IMG/VR virus record: IMGVR_UViG_3300021368_002365
Span: 1-36,938 of that record
Strand: one strand, 5' to 3'
From: a virus
DNA: 36,938 nt
Position 1 is the stretch's first letter, and each line of letters starts with the position of its first letter. Shown one piece after another: positions 19,401 to 29,000 of this stretch. The notes under the pieces were generated by a model. The model had not been told where the DNA came from and ran no database searches. It worked only from the letters and a program-made list of their open reading frames with translations. The position numbers were made by a program, and so were the translations under genes.

Positions 19401-21688
19401 ATGAAGTATCATCAATAGACTTAACTTTCTCTGGAAAAAATTATCTAACTCCTCCTAAAGTAAAACTATTCAATAGTAGTAATAATTCACTTGACGATTC
19501 TTTTAGTGCATTTTGCACTCTAAAAGGAAATACTGTTGATCAAATTTCAATTTTAAATCCTGGAAGTGGATTAAGTAGATTTGGAAATAAAATAGTATTT
19601 ACTGATAATTCTAATGGAGTAAAGATTCTAAGTGCATCTTCTGTTCAAGATACACCATCAAATTTTGTAATAACATTAACTGTTGAAACTCCTTTAGCTG
19701 GATTTACAACTTCAAATCCACCACCATTTAGTATTAATGATGAAATATTTGTTGAAAATCTTGGTACTAATTTTGACTCTTCAGATTATTCTTATAATAC
19801 ATTCAAAGTAATAGGAATAGTTACTAATTTTAGTAGTCAAAATCAAACAACAATAACATATGAAGTTCCAAGAAGTGTTGGAAGTGTAATTTCATATGAT
19901 AAAGCTTTTGTAATTAATGCAAATGATCTTCCAAAAGCAAATGTCTTACTTACTCAAAGTTCATTTATTGCTGGAGAAGAAATTAATAGCGAAAAGACTA
20001 TATCAAACAAAAAAGATAGTTTAACAAAAAATATTGTAAAGATTGAAGATTTAAAATCAATAAAAGTTGGTAATAAAATAAAAGGTAATTTAAGTTCTTC
20101 TGAAGGTGAAGTTGTTAAGATTGATAATTACAATTCAAAATTTAATATTGATAATAGTGCTTCTGAGATATTTGGATGGAAAGAATCTAAAGGTAAACCT
20201 TCTTCAAATGAGCAAACTTTATCAGATAATGATTACTATCAAAATTTTTCATATTCTTTGAGGAGTAAGTTACAACTTTCTGATTGGAATTCTCAAGTTT
20301 CAGATTTAAATCATATTTCTGGATTTAAAAAGTTTAGTGATTTGCAGATAGAATCCGAATTTAATTCATCTGTAGTAGAATCCACTGCTTCTTCTGATGT
20401 AAATTTATCAATAAATTCTTTTGGAGATATAACAACAAAAAATAACTTTGATCTAGTTTTAGAACTAGATATTGAAGATAATAATAATCAGTTCTCAGAA
20501 CTATTGAAGTTTAAATCTAGAAAACTTTCAGATTTTCTACTTTCAGAAGAAAATAGAGTTTTGCCAATAGATAATATATCATCAAATTTCAACAATCAAG
20601 CTAGATTTGCTGAAATTGTTGTGGATACTTTACCAACAATTAATACTGGAGGTATTGTTGCAAAATATTTTGTTTTCATAGAATCTACAACCTCATTGTT
20701 TACAGATTTTGAGCTTCCTACATTGGCAGAAGTTTTTATAACTAAAAAAAGTAATAGTTTAGATGATGATACTGTAAGTGCAATTTCATATTCATATTTT
20801 GAAGATATTGACTTAGGTACATTTACTGCTACAATAAATCCTCAAAACCAAAATGAAATTTTCTTGAAGTTTGTACCAAGAAATATTAATAATATTTTAT
20901 CTGCTAGAACTATAGTAGATTTTATTCCTTTAAATGTAACTACAGAAACTGTATCATATGGTAATGTAAATAGTTTAGCAACTACTACATCATTTTCTGC
21001 AGAAAGTTCCCCAACTCAAAAGGAAGTTATATTATCTTCATTATCTGAGTGTCAATCTGGAACAGTTTATGTAGGAATTTCTTCATCTTCTGGTGTAATT
21101 CAAGAATTTAAAGAACTTGGATTTAGATATGACGGTACAAATGTTGCATTTTCCGTATATGCCGAAAGTAGAACATCAGATTTAGGCGATATTGCAGTAT
21201 CTACTAGTGGTACTGATTTAGTTCTTACATATGATGGAGTTCCTAATGTAGGTGTAACTTTATACGTTGACACAATTTTACTTGTAGAAACTGAAACTTC
21301 TCCAAATGAAATACAAAGCGACTTTGGATTGATACGTAGTGAATCATTACAATTTTCAGGAAGTAGTCAGATAGGTATAGCAACTGTTGGAGAAGAATAC
21401 GCAGTTTCAAATTTTATAATTGAAGTTGAAAAGACTGTTGGGAGTACAACAACAAGATCTCTCGCTCAATTAAATGCAGTTCATTATAATGTAAATTTAC
21501 CAACTAATAAATATTTGGCAAATATTACTTATAATGTTGTTGGAAATTTTGATGATTTAGATTTTGATCTAACTTTTGATCCAGGTTCAAATAATTACAC
21601 TCTTTCTTACATTCCTTTTGAAAATGCGGCTTTTGATGTAAAGTTATCTCAAAAAAGTATATTAAGATCCACAAATCCATTATTGTAA
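13487..21688 (+). CDS. giant baseplate/tail-appendage protein with gp7-like N-terminus and YHYH domain
   Basis: A 2733-aa virion protein in the position of T4 gene 7. The N-terminal 240 residues include NPNFEEFLKQYY, then SKSKDFYRSKGTDESFEILF and KVLFGEKVEVI (about 190-222), which by memory matches a segment in the last third of T4 gp7 with the same order of motifs. A YHYH-type domain lies at about 1185-1318 (IIGWAYDGCPIYGPFAFEN, later LDKHNGRYCITPEY and GVYAYFAT), with the name-giving motif degraded. Most of the rest is beta-rich repeats of two kinds: GxGY modules (as GSGYDLLNPPTF) and H-x-F/L-x-x-GD modules (as KNHGFLSGDEISY). No signal peptide or chaperone domain is seen. It probably forms the wedge base and a long peripheral fibre or spike. 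Confidence 0.8.
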   Translation: MNQDKKVIKISDVVENQIPEFIFTDNPNFEEFLKQYYISQEFQGGVVDLAENLIDYKNADSFDSSNLITKTTLSSDIDPFSETINVESTTGWPKTYGLLKINNEIITYTGITTNSFTGCVRGFSGIQSVSKENDPEFLVFSQSESDFHTSGDSVENLSNLFLIEFFKKTKSQFIPGFEDLNFDSRIDIPNFISKSKDFYRSKGTDESFEILFKVLFGEKVEVIKPKDFLFTPSDDKWIVVENFICDLVEGDPLKISGQTLFQSENDSGTILEASGSIYAISSFNVRENIFYKVSIFSGFSNNLSPRGSIFGEFKTTAKTYVVSDVSENSSTIPVVSTIGFDLSGKLVIGSSEITYTDKTSTEFLNCSGIVNSISNSTEIYSDNFVFSYEDGDINSIVKLRIVNTISNIDSSDLVLINEGDQINIKGLGSTRNSIFTDSLNYNVPSVISAGKVFPAEEDLGEFEEGININGFVKTKFPHYLKNDDDVEIFNSSRNIKIANAKVSNVNTSRSFVINNSSGLSEFINNEIKIRRIPFRSKSSLYPEVDKKFAVNVQNSYEDTDNYYLESNGFPDNDIKPYKKEYKFTVENENGLLSIISDSNNRSEHIFQNGDIVRVSNIVGVSTVLSNNVDYYIKRINVSSLKLSRSLLNVLKEDFVIPEVDIECTLTSKSLSGKQLTSSKSFKKIPKDIDYTRTEETTKPGSIGVLVNGVEIQNYKSLDKIYFGTLENILVLNSGSGYDLLNPPTFKIGIGSEVDTVSSIIPQLEGKVESIFVDDPGYDYVETPIVTISNGSNEEVKTEVRMKLISRELEFNAGNSDVVATLDTEEKFIFTEPHRLIVGDGVIYDSLSGTKIGIGTESSDGTLLDKSVYYVSSIGAGTSFRLAPTVKDAIDETNLIRLRTLGTGLQKFTSVKKVKVIDSVNLTDINPTLRYKKIVAKADDINKFDNIINIKNHGFLSGDEISYSFSNGSGLTNLSTSEFYYIIKIDNNSFKLSSTKDLESIVDFNLPDNDTVHLFEYSPIKVNIIGSLTVSGISEIGTPAVLTPVVRGSINEVLIESSKTDYNTSARTFLNFNVNPQIKVNDGKGAFLQPVIENGRITNVIILSQGENYFNSLDLEVIGSGSGAKLSPGIVNGKITSVKIVNKGIGYDSNTTIRIKNIGSGFSAIGEIKNYTLNEVARYKTSILKRGIIVNDVYRPQNNIYGVYNLTNTLKNLLGANNSNLHSPIIGWAYDGCPIYGPFAFENNDGTGNIIEMTSSYKKSKIQRITDVIEDFKFVENIGSLDKHNGRYCITPEYPNGVYAYFATSSFPFFIGDTYKFKPLQENFEFNFSQNLDFNKLDIIKYTLPYYVKDQLKYYDYFDYRPNPKKEEAIVLKTLSGDIDNVEVIDSGEGYSIGSKLTFDNDGTGGFGASAEITELSGVGITTINSNTKTVQNITFVSNNNIITGIATTAHNFKDDFFIKISGITDSNFKSLNGVKQINVNEFKTSLDENLDSESNTGIVTSIKIKDSIKIFDIDSEIKISDETSTVIGFDYLNNRVNILRESSSPSSSIGSLVELKQNKFSFNESKSLDLPEKDVSYYFNSDLVSLGSDTSAGAGNTVTLEPLGAGVSQTKYIRTAGIWMPNNEFKSGESVSYSNNSAFSDVQSDQSLSSFSELYIVDFGNSVIGLTTIQNDLSGLLYYTDKGTGRLHKLNTNRSVISGQAIFNETVVSTASSHGLDVGDEVSLKVISGLTTTYTATYNQSDAKLQIDGQNNPEINVYRNQKVVFDTSTDTFLSGSNAEFKLYTDSEYKNEYIGTGTSGVEVVVGVGSLTLNVTDTTLSTLYYNFESDTKKVFDDKTVTNNNRINILESLYNVTSGIVTNTNQTFTINLPSSPEEDNYNSSDSNKLSYTVKKSDVLGPISKIKLTSKGVDYKKIPSIKSIEGDGKSAVLVPTTKNIGRVSEIGPISINVCPSDKTLVPESNSYSVLYLKNNYEVSSIDLTFSGKNYLTPPKVKLFNSSNNSLDDSFSAFCTLKGNTVDQISILNPGSGLSRFGNKIVFTDNSNGVKILSASSVQDTPSNFVITLTVETPLAGFTTSNPPPFSINDEIFVENLGTNFDSSDYSYNTFKVIGIVTNFSSQNQTTITYEVPRSVGSVISYDKAFVINANDLPKANVLLTQSSFIAGEEINSEKTISNKKDSLTKNIVKIEDLKSIKVGNKIKGNLSSSEGEVVKIDNYNSKFNIDNSASEIFGWKESKGKPSSNEQTLSDNDYYQNFSYSLRSKLQLSDWNSQVSDLNHISGFKKFSDLQIESEFNSSVVESTASSDVNLSINSFGDITTKNNFDLVLELDIEDNNNQFSELLKFKSRKLSDFLLSEENRVLPIDNISSNFNNQARFAEIVVDTLPTINTGGIVAKYFVFIESTTSLFTDFELPTLAEVFITKKSNSLDDDTVSAISYSYFEDIDLGTFTATINPQNQNEIFLKFVPRNINNILSARTIVDFIPLNVTTETVSYGNVNSLATTTSFSAESSPTQKEVILSSLSECQSGTVYVGISSSSGVIQEFKELGFRYDGTNVAFSVYAESRTSDLGDIAVSTSGTDLVLTYDGVPNVGVTLYVDTILLVETETSPNEIQSDFGLIRSESLQFSGSSQIGIATVGEEYAVSNFIIEVEKTVGSTTTRSLAQLNAVHYNVNLPTNKYLANITYNVVGNFDDLDFDLTFDPGSNNYTLSYIPFENAAFDVKLSQKSILRSTNPLL

Positions 21689-21694
21689 AATAAA

Positions 21695-24403
21695 ATGCCA
21701 GTATCAGGTTCTACAAATTCAGTTTTAATACCAACTAGTTTTGGTACTAATGCTTTTAATTTAAAGTCAAAAGGTGATTCAATTTTTTTTAAAATTTTTG
21801 ATGGGTCAAGTATAGAAACTGTAGATTTAAATAGAGATAAAATAACTATTAAAAATCACTTTTTTAAAACGGGTGAAAAATTAACATATAGAATTGAGGA
21901 AGGTGGAGAAAAAATAGGAATTTCTCCATCAAGTCCTGGAAATACTTTATCAACTACATTTTTACCAGATGAAGTATATCCTTTAGTTATTGATTCTGAT
22001 AATATAAGTCTTGCTTTTAGCCCTTCATTAGCAGAATCAGGTCAAGTTATAGATTTAACTTCTGTAGGAATTGGTACAATTCAATCTTTAGAAGTTGAAA
22101 AGCAAAATGCAAAGTGTTTAATTTCAATTGATAATATAATTCAATCTCCAGTTTCTGTTGCTGCTACCGTTGGTATATTAGATTTTACTTCAAGTAGTTT
22201 GACTTTAGATAGTTTAGATAATATAAAAATTGGAACAACTCTCAGAGTATCCAATGAATTAGTAAAAGTGACAAGAATTATTTTTGAAGATAGCAGAGTA
22301 AGTATATTGAGAGGTGAACAATATTTGGGAACAGAAAAGGAAGATTTTACACCTTCAACTACAATGGCTGAAGTAATGTCTGGACAATATAATATTGTCA
22401 AAGATGTTATTTATTTTACAGATGCTCCATTTGAAGGAATTAGATTGAAGTTTGATATACCTACTTCAGATTTGGATTATGAAAATAATTCCTTTAATTT
22501 ATTTGATAGTGGAATAGAAACTGGATCTTTAATATCAATATCATCACAAAATCCTCCAGAGGGTTTAGATAAATCTACTAGATTCTTTGCTATTAAAAAC
22601 TTTAATAATAATTTTAGTTTTGCTGAAACATTTACAAAAGCAATATCTGGAGAAAAAATAGAATTTCAAAATTTAGGTGGAATTGATCCAACATCAAAAG
22701 TTGAAGATATTGAGTTAACTTTCATAGATATTTCTGGTGGTAGCAGTTTTTCTGGTAGAGCTTTTCTTAGGAGTGATTATAGTGGAAATGCAGTATTTGA
22801 TGATTTTTCTGAGGAGTTTAATGGTATAACAACTTCTTTCGAATTGAAGGAATCTGGAATATCGACTGTTGGTATAAAATCTGAAAATGGTATTGTATTA
22901 ATTAATAATTTATTTCAATTTCCAGGTTTTGATGAATCATTTAGTTTTGATGATGATTCTGGTTCTTCAACTAATATAGTTTTTACAGGAATATCTTCAG
23001 CAAATGGATTTACTACTAGTAAAGATTACGATGTTAACATAAGAGGTCTTCCTAGAAATGGTATAATAGTTGCATATGGAACAAGCAATGGAACTAACTA
23101 TCAACCTCAAAGATCAGCAGTTTTATCTGTTACTGAAGTAGTTCAAGATGCAAATGGAAATTTTATTGTTGATTCTGATAATATTGGAATTGCTTTTAGT
23201 GGATCAGGTTATAGAAATGTTCCAGGTTCTGTAACTTCTATATTCTTTGAAGATAAATTTGGTAATAAAGTTTCAGGAATTGGTACAGCAATAATTGAAA
23301 ATGGAAATGTAACTGGTGTTGATATGATTCAAGGTTCAACATTTATATTATTAGAAGATGAACCAAATGTAAAAATAGATCCACCAATATCATACTCAAA
23401 TCTTGAATTTTCTGGATCTACAAATGGAGTCGGTGCTAGAGTATCATTAAAGATAAATGATGATGGAACAATATCAAATTTAATTCTTACTAATCCAGGA
23501 TATGGATATACAGTTGGAGAAGTTCTTACAATTCCATCTATTGTAGGGACATCTACTCAAATTTCTTCTGAAGAAATAGAGTTTACAGTCGAAAGAGTTG
23601 AAAAGGATAAATTTTCAGCTTGGAATATTGGTATACTAAGAAAATTAGATGATTTAGGACCACTTTCAAATGGAGTAAGAAGAACTTTTAATATAAAGGA
23701 AAATGGAGAACTTTTAAGTTTGGAATCTAGTCCAGGTTCAGATATAGAGATTTCTCAAAATGTTTTAGTGTTTGTAAATGATGTTTTACAAATACCTAAT
23801 GAATCATATTCATTTGAAGGAGGAACTCAAATTATATTCTCTGAAGCACCTCCTGAAGGAAGTACTATAAAAATATATTTTTATGCTGGTAGTGAAAACG
23901 ATACCTCTATTGTCAATGTAATTCCCCCTATAGAAATTGGAGATAACGTTAAAGTTAAGAAAAATTTTGAAGAAAATCCACAAACTCAGCTCAAAAGAAC
24001 TGTCAAGAGAATCATATCTTCTGACATTTTAAAAACTGAAATTTATAGTGATAAAGGACTTTCTTTCGACGCTGCTACGTTTAGACCAGTAGACTTAACC
24101 CCTCAAAAAAGAGATATATTAGTTGGTGGAGAAAAAATAAGTAAATCTAGGGAATCTTTAAATTCTAAAATTGATATTTTTGAACTACAAGTTATTACAA
24201 CTGGAACTTTTGTAGGTGTTAATACAAATACTGTAGGAATTGATACAACTTCAATTGAGATTGGAGATTATATAGAATCTGTTTATACTGGAATTGGTAT
24301 AACAATATCATCAATTTCTACTGGTGAAGTTGGTCTTTCTACTAATTCTAATTCCGATCCTGGAACTAATACAGTAAATTGTTCTATATTTAGAAAACTC
24401 TGA
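21695..24403 (+). CDS. large virion structural protein (902 aa), repeat-rich
   Basis: The protein is built from the same beta-rich units as its neighbour: an N-terminal segment with KNHFFKTGEKLTYRIEEG, then several Gly/Ser/Asn-rich modules, GxGY-type repeats (FSGSGYRNVPGSVTSIFFED; TNPGYGYTVGEVLTIPS) and two DUF-like fibre units with FELKESGI and RTFNIKENGELLS. It starts six bases after the preceding stop and ends before the late promoter at 24429, so it closes the first virion transcript section. I cannot match it to a T4 gene. A tail-fibre or baseplate-decoration role follows from composition and position. Confidence 0.75.
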   Translation: MPVSGSTNSVLIPTSFGTNAFNLKSKGDSIFFKIFDGSSIETVDLNRDKITIKNHFFKTGEKLTYRIEEGGEKIGISPSSPGNTLSTTFLPDEVYPLVIDSDNISLAFSPSLAESGQVIDLTSVGIGTIQSLEVEKQNAKCLISIDNIIQSPVSVAATVGILDFTSSSLTLDSLDNIKIGTTLRVSNELVKVTRIIFEDSRVSILRGEQYLGTEKEDFTPSTTMAEVMSGQYNIVKDVIYFTDAPFEGIRLKFDIPTSDLDYENNSFNLFDSGIETGSLISISSQNPPEGLDKSTRFFAIKNFNNNFSFAETFTKAISGEKIEFQNLGGIDPTSKVEDIELTFIDISGGSSFSGRAFLRSDYSGNAVFDDFSEEFNGITTSFELKESGISTVGIKSENGIVLINNLFQFPGFDESFSFDDDSGSSTNIVFTGISSANGFTTSKDYDVNIRGLPRNGIIVAYGTSNGTNYQPQRSAVLSVTEVVQDANGNFIVDSDNIGIAFSGSGYRNVPGSVTSIFFEDKFGNKVSGIGTAIIENGNVTGVDMIQGSTFILLEDEPNVKIDPPISYSNLEFSGSTNGVGARVSLKINDDGTISNLILTNPGYGYTVGEVLTIPSIVGTSTQISSEEIEFTVERVEKDKFSAWNIGILRKLDDLGPLSNGVRRTFNIKENGELLSLESSPGSDIEISQNVLVFVNDVLQIPNESYSFEGGTQIIFSEAPPEGSTIKIYFYAGSENDTSIVNVIPPIEIGDNVKVKKNFEENPQTQLKRTVKRIISSDILKTEIYSDKGLSFDAATFRPVDLTPQKRDILVGGEKISKSRESLNSKIDIFELQVITTGTFVGVNTNTVGIDTTSIEIGDYIESVYTGIGITISSISTGEVGLSTNSNSDPGTNTVNCSIFRKL

Positions 24404-24428
24404 TTAAAGTACAATAGCATAAAAAATT

Positions 24429-24436
24429 GATAAATA
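24429..24436 (+). promoter_or_regulatory. T4-type late promoter motif GATAAATA
   Basis: GATAAATA lies in the 54-bp gap between the 902-aa gene and gene 8, 22 bases before the ATG of gene 8. It is one of the few intergenic gaps in the virion module, which strengthens the call. Confidence 0.55.
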
Positions 24437-24457
24437 GGGATAAACTAGAATTTTAAA

Positions 24458-26017
24458 ATGCCAGCAATTATAACAGATAATTTAAAGATTCAAAATTGTT
24501 CTAATTTTGTTTCTCAAATTGCAGGTTCTGATAGCAATTACTACATCTCTATTGGTATTGCTAATCCTGATTTTTACTTTTCAGATTTTGACACAAATCC
24601 ACCAGCACCTATAGATAATACAACTTATTTAAATTTCTATAGAGATAATATTCTTGGAGTCAAAAAAATAACAGCATCAGATGTAATTAGAGTTGTTCCA
24701 AAAGTTGAATGGAAAAGAGGAACTACTTATGATCTTTATAGACACGATTATAGCGTAAACAATACTACTAAAGTAACTGGTTTTAGCAGTTTATATGATA
24801 GTAATTTTTATGTTGTAAATGATTTTAAAGTTTATCTCTGCTTGAATAACGGTGCTTCATCTTCTAATAGTATGAAGGGAGTTCCTTCTACTATAGCTCC
24901 AGTTCAAACTGATACAGCAGACTTAACAGACAAAGGAGATGGATATGTATGGAAGTACCTATACACAATTAGTCCTGGAGATTTTTTAAAGTATGATTCA
25001 ACTAATTTCATTTCAGTTCCAAATAATTGGTTAACTTCTTCAGATGCTGCAATTGTTTCCGTTAGAGAGAGTGCCACAGATGGTGAAATAAAAACTATTT
25101 TAATTGAAAGGGCAGCAAAATATAATATTACATCAAATACTGTAACCTGTAACATTGAAGGAGATGGTACTGGAGGAACTGCATCAGTAACTTTTGATAG
25201 TCTTGGAAATCCAAATAAAGTTCAAGTTTTAACCGGAGGTTCTGGATACACATTTGCAACTTTAAATTTAGACGCTGTAGTTTCTCCAATCGATACTAAT
25301 AATAAAGCAATATTTAATGTTATTATTCCTCCAGAAGGTGGACACGGTGCTGATATATACAGAGAGTTAGGGGCAAATAGAGTTTTAATTTATTCTAGAA
25401 TAGAAAACTCATCAACAAATCCAGACTTTATTGAAAATAATCAATTTGCATCAGTTGGAATAATAAAGGATGTTAAGAGTTATAAAAGTTCTTCACTTTT
25501 CACATCAGATACTGGATCAGGTGTATATGGTATATCACTCAACACTTCAGAACAACTTACACCCGATGCTCTTATAGAGCAATCATCATCTGGTGGAACT
25601 GCTAGAGGATCTTTGGTCACTAGTAAGTTTTATGGTACTGAAAATATAACTATAGTAAAATATTCTCAAACTAGAGATTATTATACTGATTCTTATAGTG
25701 AAGGAAATGTTGTAAATATATTTGACCCGTTTATAGTAAATCCAAATTTTTCGGGGTTAAATAATTCTTCAGTATACAAATTTATAGAATTTGATTCTTC
25801 TAATCCAGTAACAATTAATAATAATAGTTACAATGTTTCATCTAGTTTCAATGGAGATGAAATTAATTCAGAATCTCTTGGTCAAGAATTTACATCAGGC
25901 ATATCAAAACCTGACATAAATACAAAGAGTGGTGATATTTTGTACGTAGATAATCGAGTACCTGTAAATAGATCACCAGATCAAAGAGAAGACATTAAAA
26001 TTATTATAGAGTTCTAA
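24458..26017 (+). CDS. gp8: baseplate wedge subunit gp8, with an inserted repeat module
   Basis: A 519-aa homologue of T4 gp8 (334 aa), a wedge protein binding gp7 and gp10. The conserved landmarks are the N-terminal DNLKIQNCSNFVSQI and YYISIGIANP, the centre GDGYVWKYLYTISPGDF with FISVPNNW, and the C-terminus GDILYVDNRVPVNRSPDQRE followed by DIKIIIEF, which parallels the T4 end (from memory GEMIYMENRP and EEINILFTF). The additional 185 residues include one GxGY module (about residues 215-290: EGDGTGGTASVTF, then LTGGSGYTFATL). The gene has its own late-promoter motif. The stop precedes the next gene by two bases. Confidence 0.9.
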   Translation: MPAIITDNLKIQNCSNFVSQIAGSDSNYYISIGIANPDFYFSDFDTNPPAPIDNTTYLNFYRDNILGVKKITASDVIRVVPKVEWKRGTTYDLYRHDYSVNNTTKVTGFSSLYDSNFYVVNDFKVYLCLNNGASSSNSMKGVPSTIAPVQTDTADLTDKGDGYVWKYLYTISPGDFLKYDSTNFISVPNNWLTSSDAAIVSVRESATDGEIKTILIERAAKYNITSNTVTCNIEGDGTGGTASVTFDSLGNPNKVQVLTGGSGYTFATLNLDAVVSPIDTNNKAIFNVIIPPEGGHGADIYRELGANRVLIYSRIENSSTNPDFIENNQFASVGIIKDVKSYKSSSLFTSDTGSGVYGISLNTSEQLTPDALIEQSSSGGTARGSLVTSKFYGTENITIVKYSQTRDYYTDSYSEGNVVNIFDPFIVNPNFSGLNNSSVYKFIEFDSSNPVTINNNSYNVSSSFNGDEINSESLGQEFTSGISKPDINTKSGDILYVDNRVPVNRSPDQREDIKIIIEF

Positions 26018-26019
26018 AA

Positions 26020-29000
26020 ATGTCACAAAGCACAAATTTAAATGTCAATCCATATTATGACGATTTTGATTCCCAGAAAAACTACTATAAAGTACTTTTT
26101 AAACCTGGAGTAACAGTTCAGGCTAGAGAACTTACAACTCTACAGTCGATTTTACAAGATCAAATTGAAAAGTTTGGTAGTAGTTTTTATGCAAATGGTG
26201 GTATTGTAATTCCAGGAAACTTTGCTTATGACGGAACTTTTACTTGTGTTGAAGTAGAATCTACGTACAAAGGAGTTGATGTAGAAACATATTTTAATTC
26301 TTTAATTGGAAAAATTGTAAAAGGTAAAAATACAGGAATTACTGCAAAAATAGAAAGTGTTTTATCTAGAAATAATTCTATAAGAGATACAACAACTTTA
26401 TATGTTAAGTATCAAAATTCTTCCTCAGAGGACTTTTCTACAGAAATTTTTGAAAATGGTGAGGAATTATCAGTAACTTCTGATGTATCAATAGGAAGTA
26501 CTTTAATTGAATCTGGACAGGATGTTTTTAGAGTAATTTCTCCACTTGATAGAAGTGCTTGTTCTGTTGGTTCTTCTGCAAAAATTGAGTCTGGAGTTTA
26601 CTTTGTAAGGGGATTCTTCGTAGATATAGACTCAGACTTAATTATACTTGATCAATATACTAATACTCCTTCATATAGAGTTGGATTAAAGATAACTGAA
26701 AGTATTGTAGATGCTAATGATGATTCTTCACTATTTGATAATGCTCAAGGATTTTCAAATTTTGCTGCACCAGGGGCAGATAGATTTAAAATATCATTAA
26801 CTTTAACTAAAAAGGAAACTGATGACTTCATTGATAATGATTTTATCGAACTATTTAAAGTTGAAAATGGTATAGTTAAAAAGATCAGGCAAAATGATCA
26901 ATTCTCATTTATAAATGAAATTTTAGCAAGAAGAACTTTTGATGAATCTGGAAATTATTATGTTTCTCCTTTTGCAGTAGAATCTTTTGAATCTTTAAAT
27001 GATAGATTGGGAAATCAAGGATTATATTTAAGTAATGAGAAAACTCCTGATGGATCTACTCCGTCAGATGACTTAGCGGTATTGAAAGTATCTCCAGGAA
27101 AAGCTTATGTAAAGGGATTTGAAATATCAACTTCAGATGAGATTTTAGATTTACCAAAACCAAGAATTACTAAAGAAGTAGAATCTTCATCTAGTAATTT
27201 TTATGCTGCTAATTTAATTAAAGTTAATAATGTTCAAAGTTTACCTAAAATAGGTCTAACTACTGATTTTACAGTATCTCTTTATGATACTAGATTGGAT
27301 GGTTCTGCTTCAGTTTCAGCAGGAACTACAATTGGACTTGCAAAAATATATGATTTTGAATCTGACAATACTTCTTATGTAGATGCATCAAGTCAATCTA
27401 ACTTGTACCTATTTGACATTCAGACATACACAAACTTGACTTTGAGTAGTTCGGTAAGTGCAGGAATGGGAGAGTATATTCAGGGACAATATAGCAACGC
27501 CTCAGGATATGTTCAATCTGGTTCTGGTGGTAATTTATCTTTATATCAAGTTTCTGGTGAATTTGTAGATAATGAACCTTTAATAATTTCAGGTATTTCT
27601 ACAAATACAACTATTACTGACATTGAAGATTACTCTATACAAGATGTAAAATCTGTTGGATTTGATAGTGATTTTGCTGCAGATACACTATTATCTAAAG
27701 AATTACTAGTTGATGGACCATTTGATTTTCAATCATCAGCAGGAGTTGCTACAATTACTAGATTTGATGGGAGTTCATTTGCTACTGGATTTAAAGTTAA
27801 TGATATTGTAAAATATTCCAGAACTGGTGGATCTGACGAACCAAGGTTTGCTAGAATTACTAGCATCAATTCTTCTTTAACTGGAATTGGAGTTACTGAT
27901 GTAGCTAATGTTGCAAATGTTTGTACTGGAGATATTGAAACCACTACAACTCTACAAACTATTAAAATAATTAGACCAGAAGTTCTAAACTTTGAGGATT
28001 CTTCATTATATTCAAGACTCAATAATACTAATATTTCAGAAATTAGTTTCTTAAATTCCAGTATTTTTATTAAGAAGTACTATGATGGTCAAACTATTTC
28101 TGGCAGTTCTATTACACTTCCATCTCTACTCAATACAGATTTTGTCTATGCAGCTTTTGACGAGGAGAGATATAGTCTAGTAGACGACTCTGGTAATGGT
28201 GTAAATTTATCTTCTGCAACATTTAATATTACAAATGGTGGAAAAGATGCAGAATTTACAGGATTAAGCGTAGCAACTGGTTCTTCAGTAAAAATAATAA
28301 CTACTCAAATTAAATCAAATGTTTCACAAAAATTCAAAAAATTACAAAAAGCACAATCAATTGTACTAAACAGAACAAAATACAGTCCCACTAGAAATGG
28401 GGGGTTAACTAATTCTACTGTATATGGAACTAGAGTTGAAGATAATGAAATAAGTTTAAATTATGCAGATGTAGTTGAAGTTTATGGAGTATATCAATCT
28501 TCAACCACATCAGATCCAGAATTACCTTCTATTACATTTTCTGGTGCAAATTCTAGTAATATGAAACTAGGAGAAGTTTTAATAGGAAAAACTTCTGGTG
28601 CTGTTGCAGTTTATGTAGAGCAAAACTCAAATAGTAAAATTTCTTTCGTTTATAAGTCAAACAATAAGTTTATTGTAAATGAATTTGTTGAATTTCAAGA
28701 GTCTTCGCAAACTGCAACAGTATTAACTGTAAATGAAGGTGAAGAAAATATAATTTCAGACTTTATCTTAGATAACGGTCAAAGAAAGCAGTTTTATGAT
28801 TTTGGCAGGTTAGTAAGAAAAGAATCTACAAAAGAGCCTTCTTCTAGATTGAAAATTGTATTTGATTATTTTAAGTTTGAATCAACAGATTCTGGAGACT
28901 TAGTTGGAGCAAATAGTTATCAAGAATTTTTAGATAAAGATAAAATTCCATTCTTTAATGGTTTGAGAAATTCTGACTCAATTGATATTAGACCAAGAGT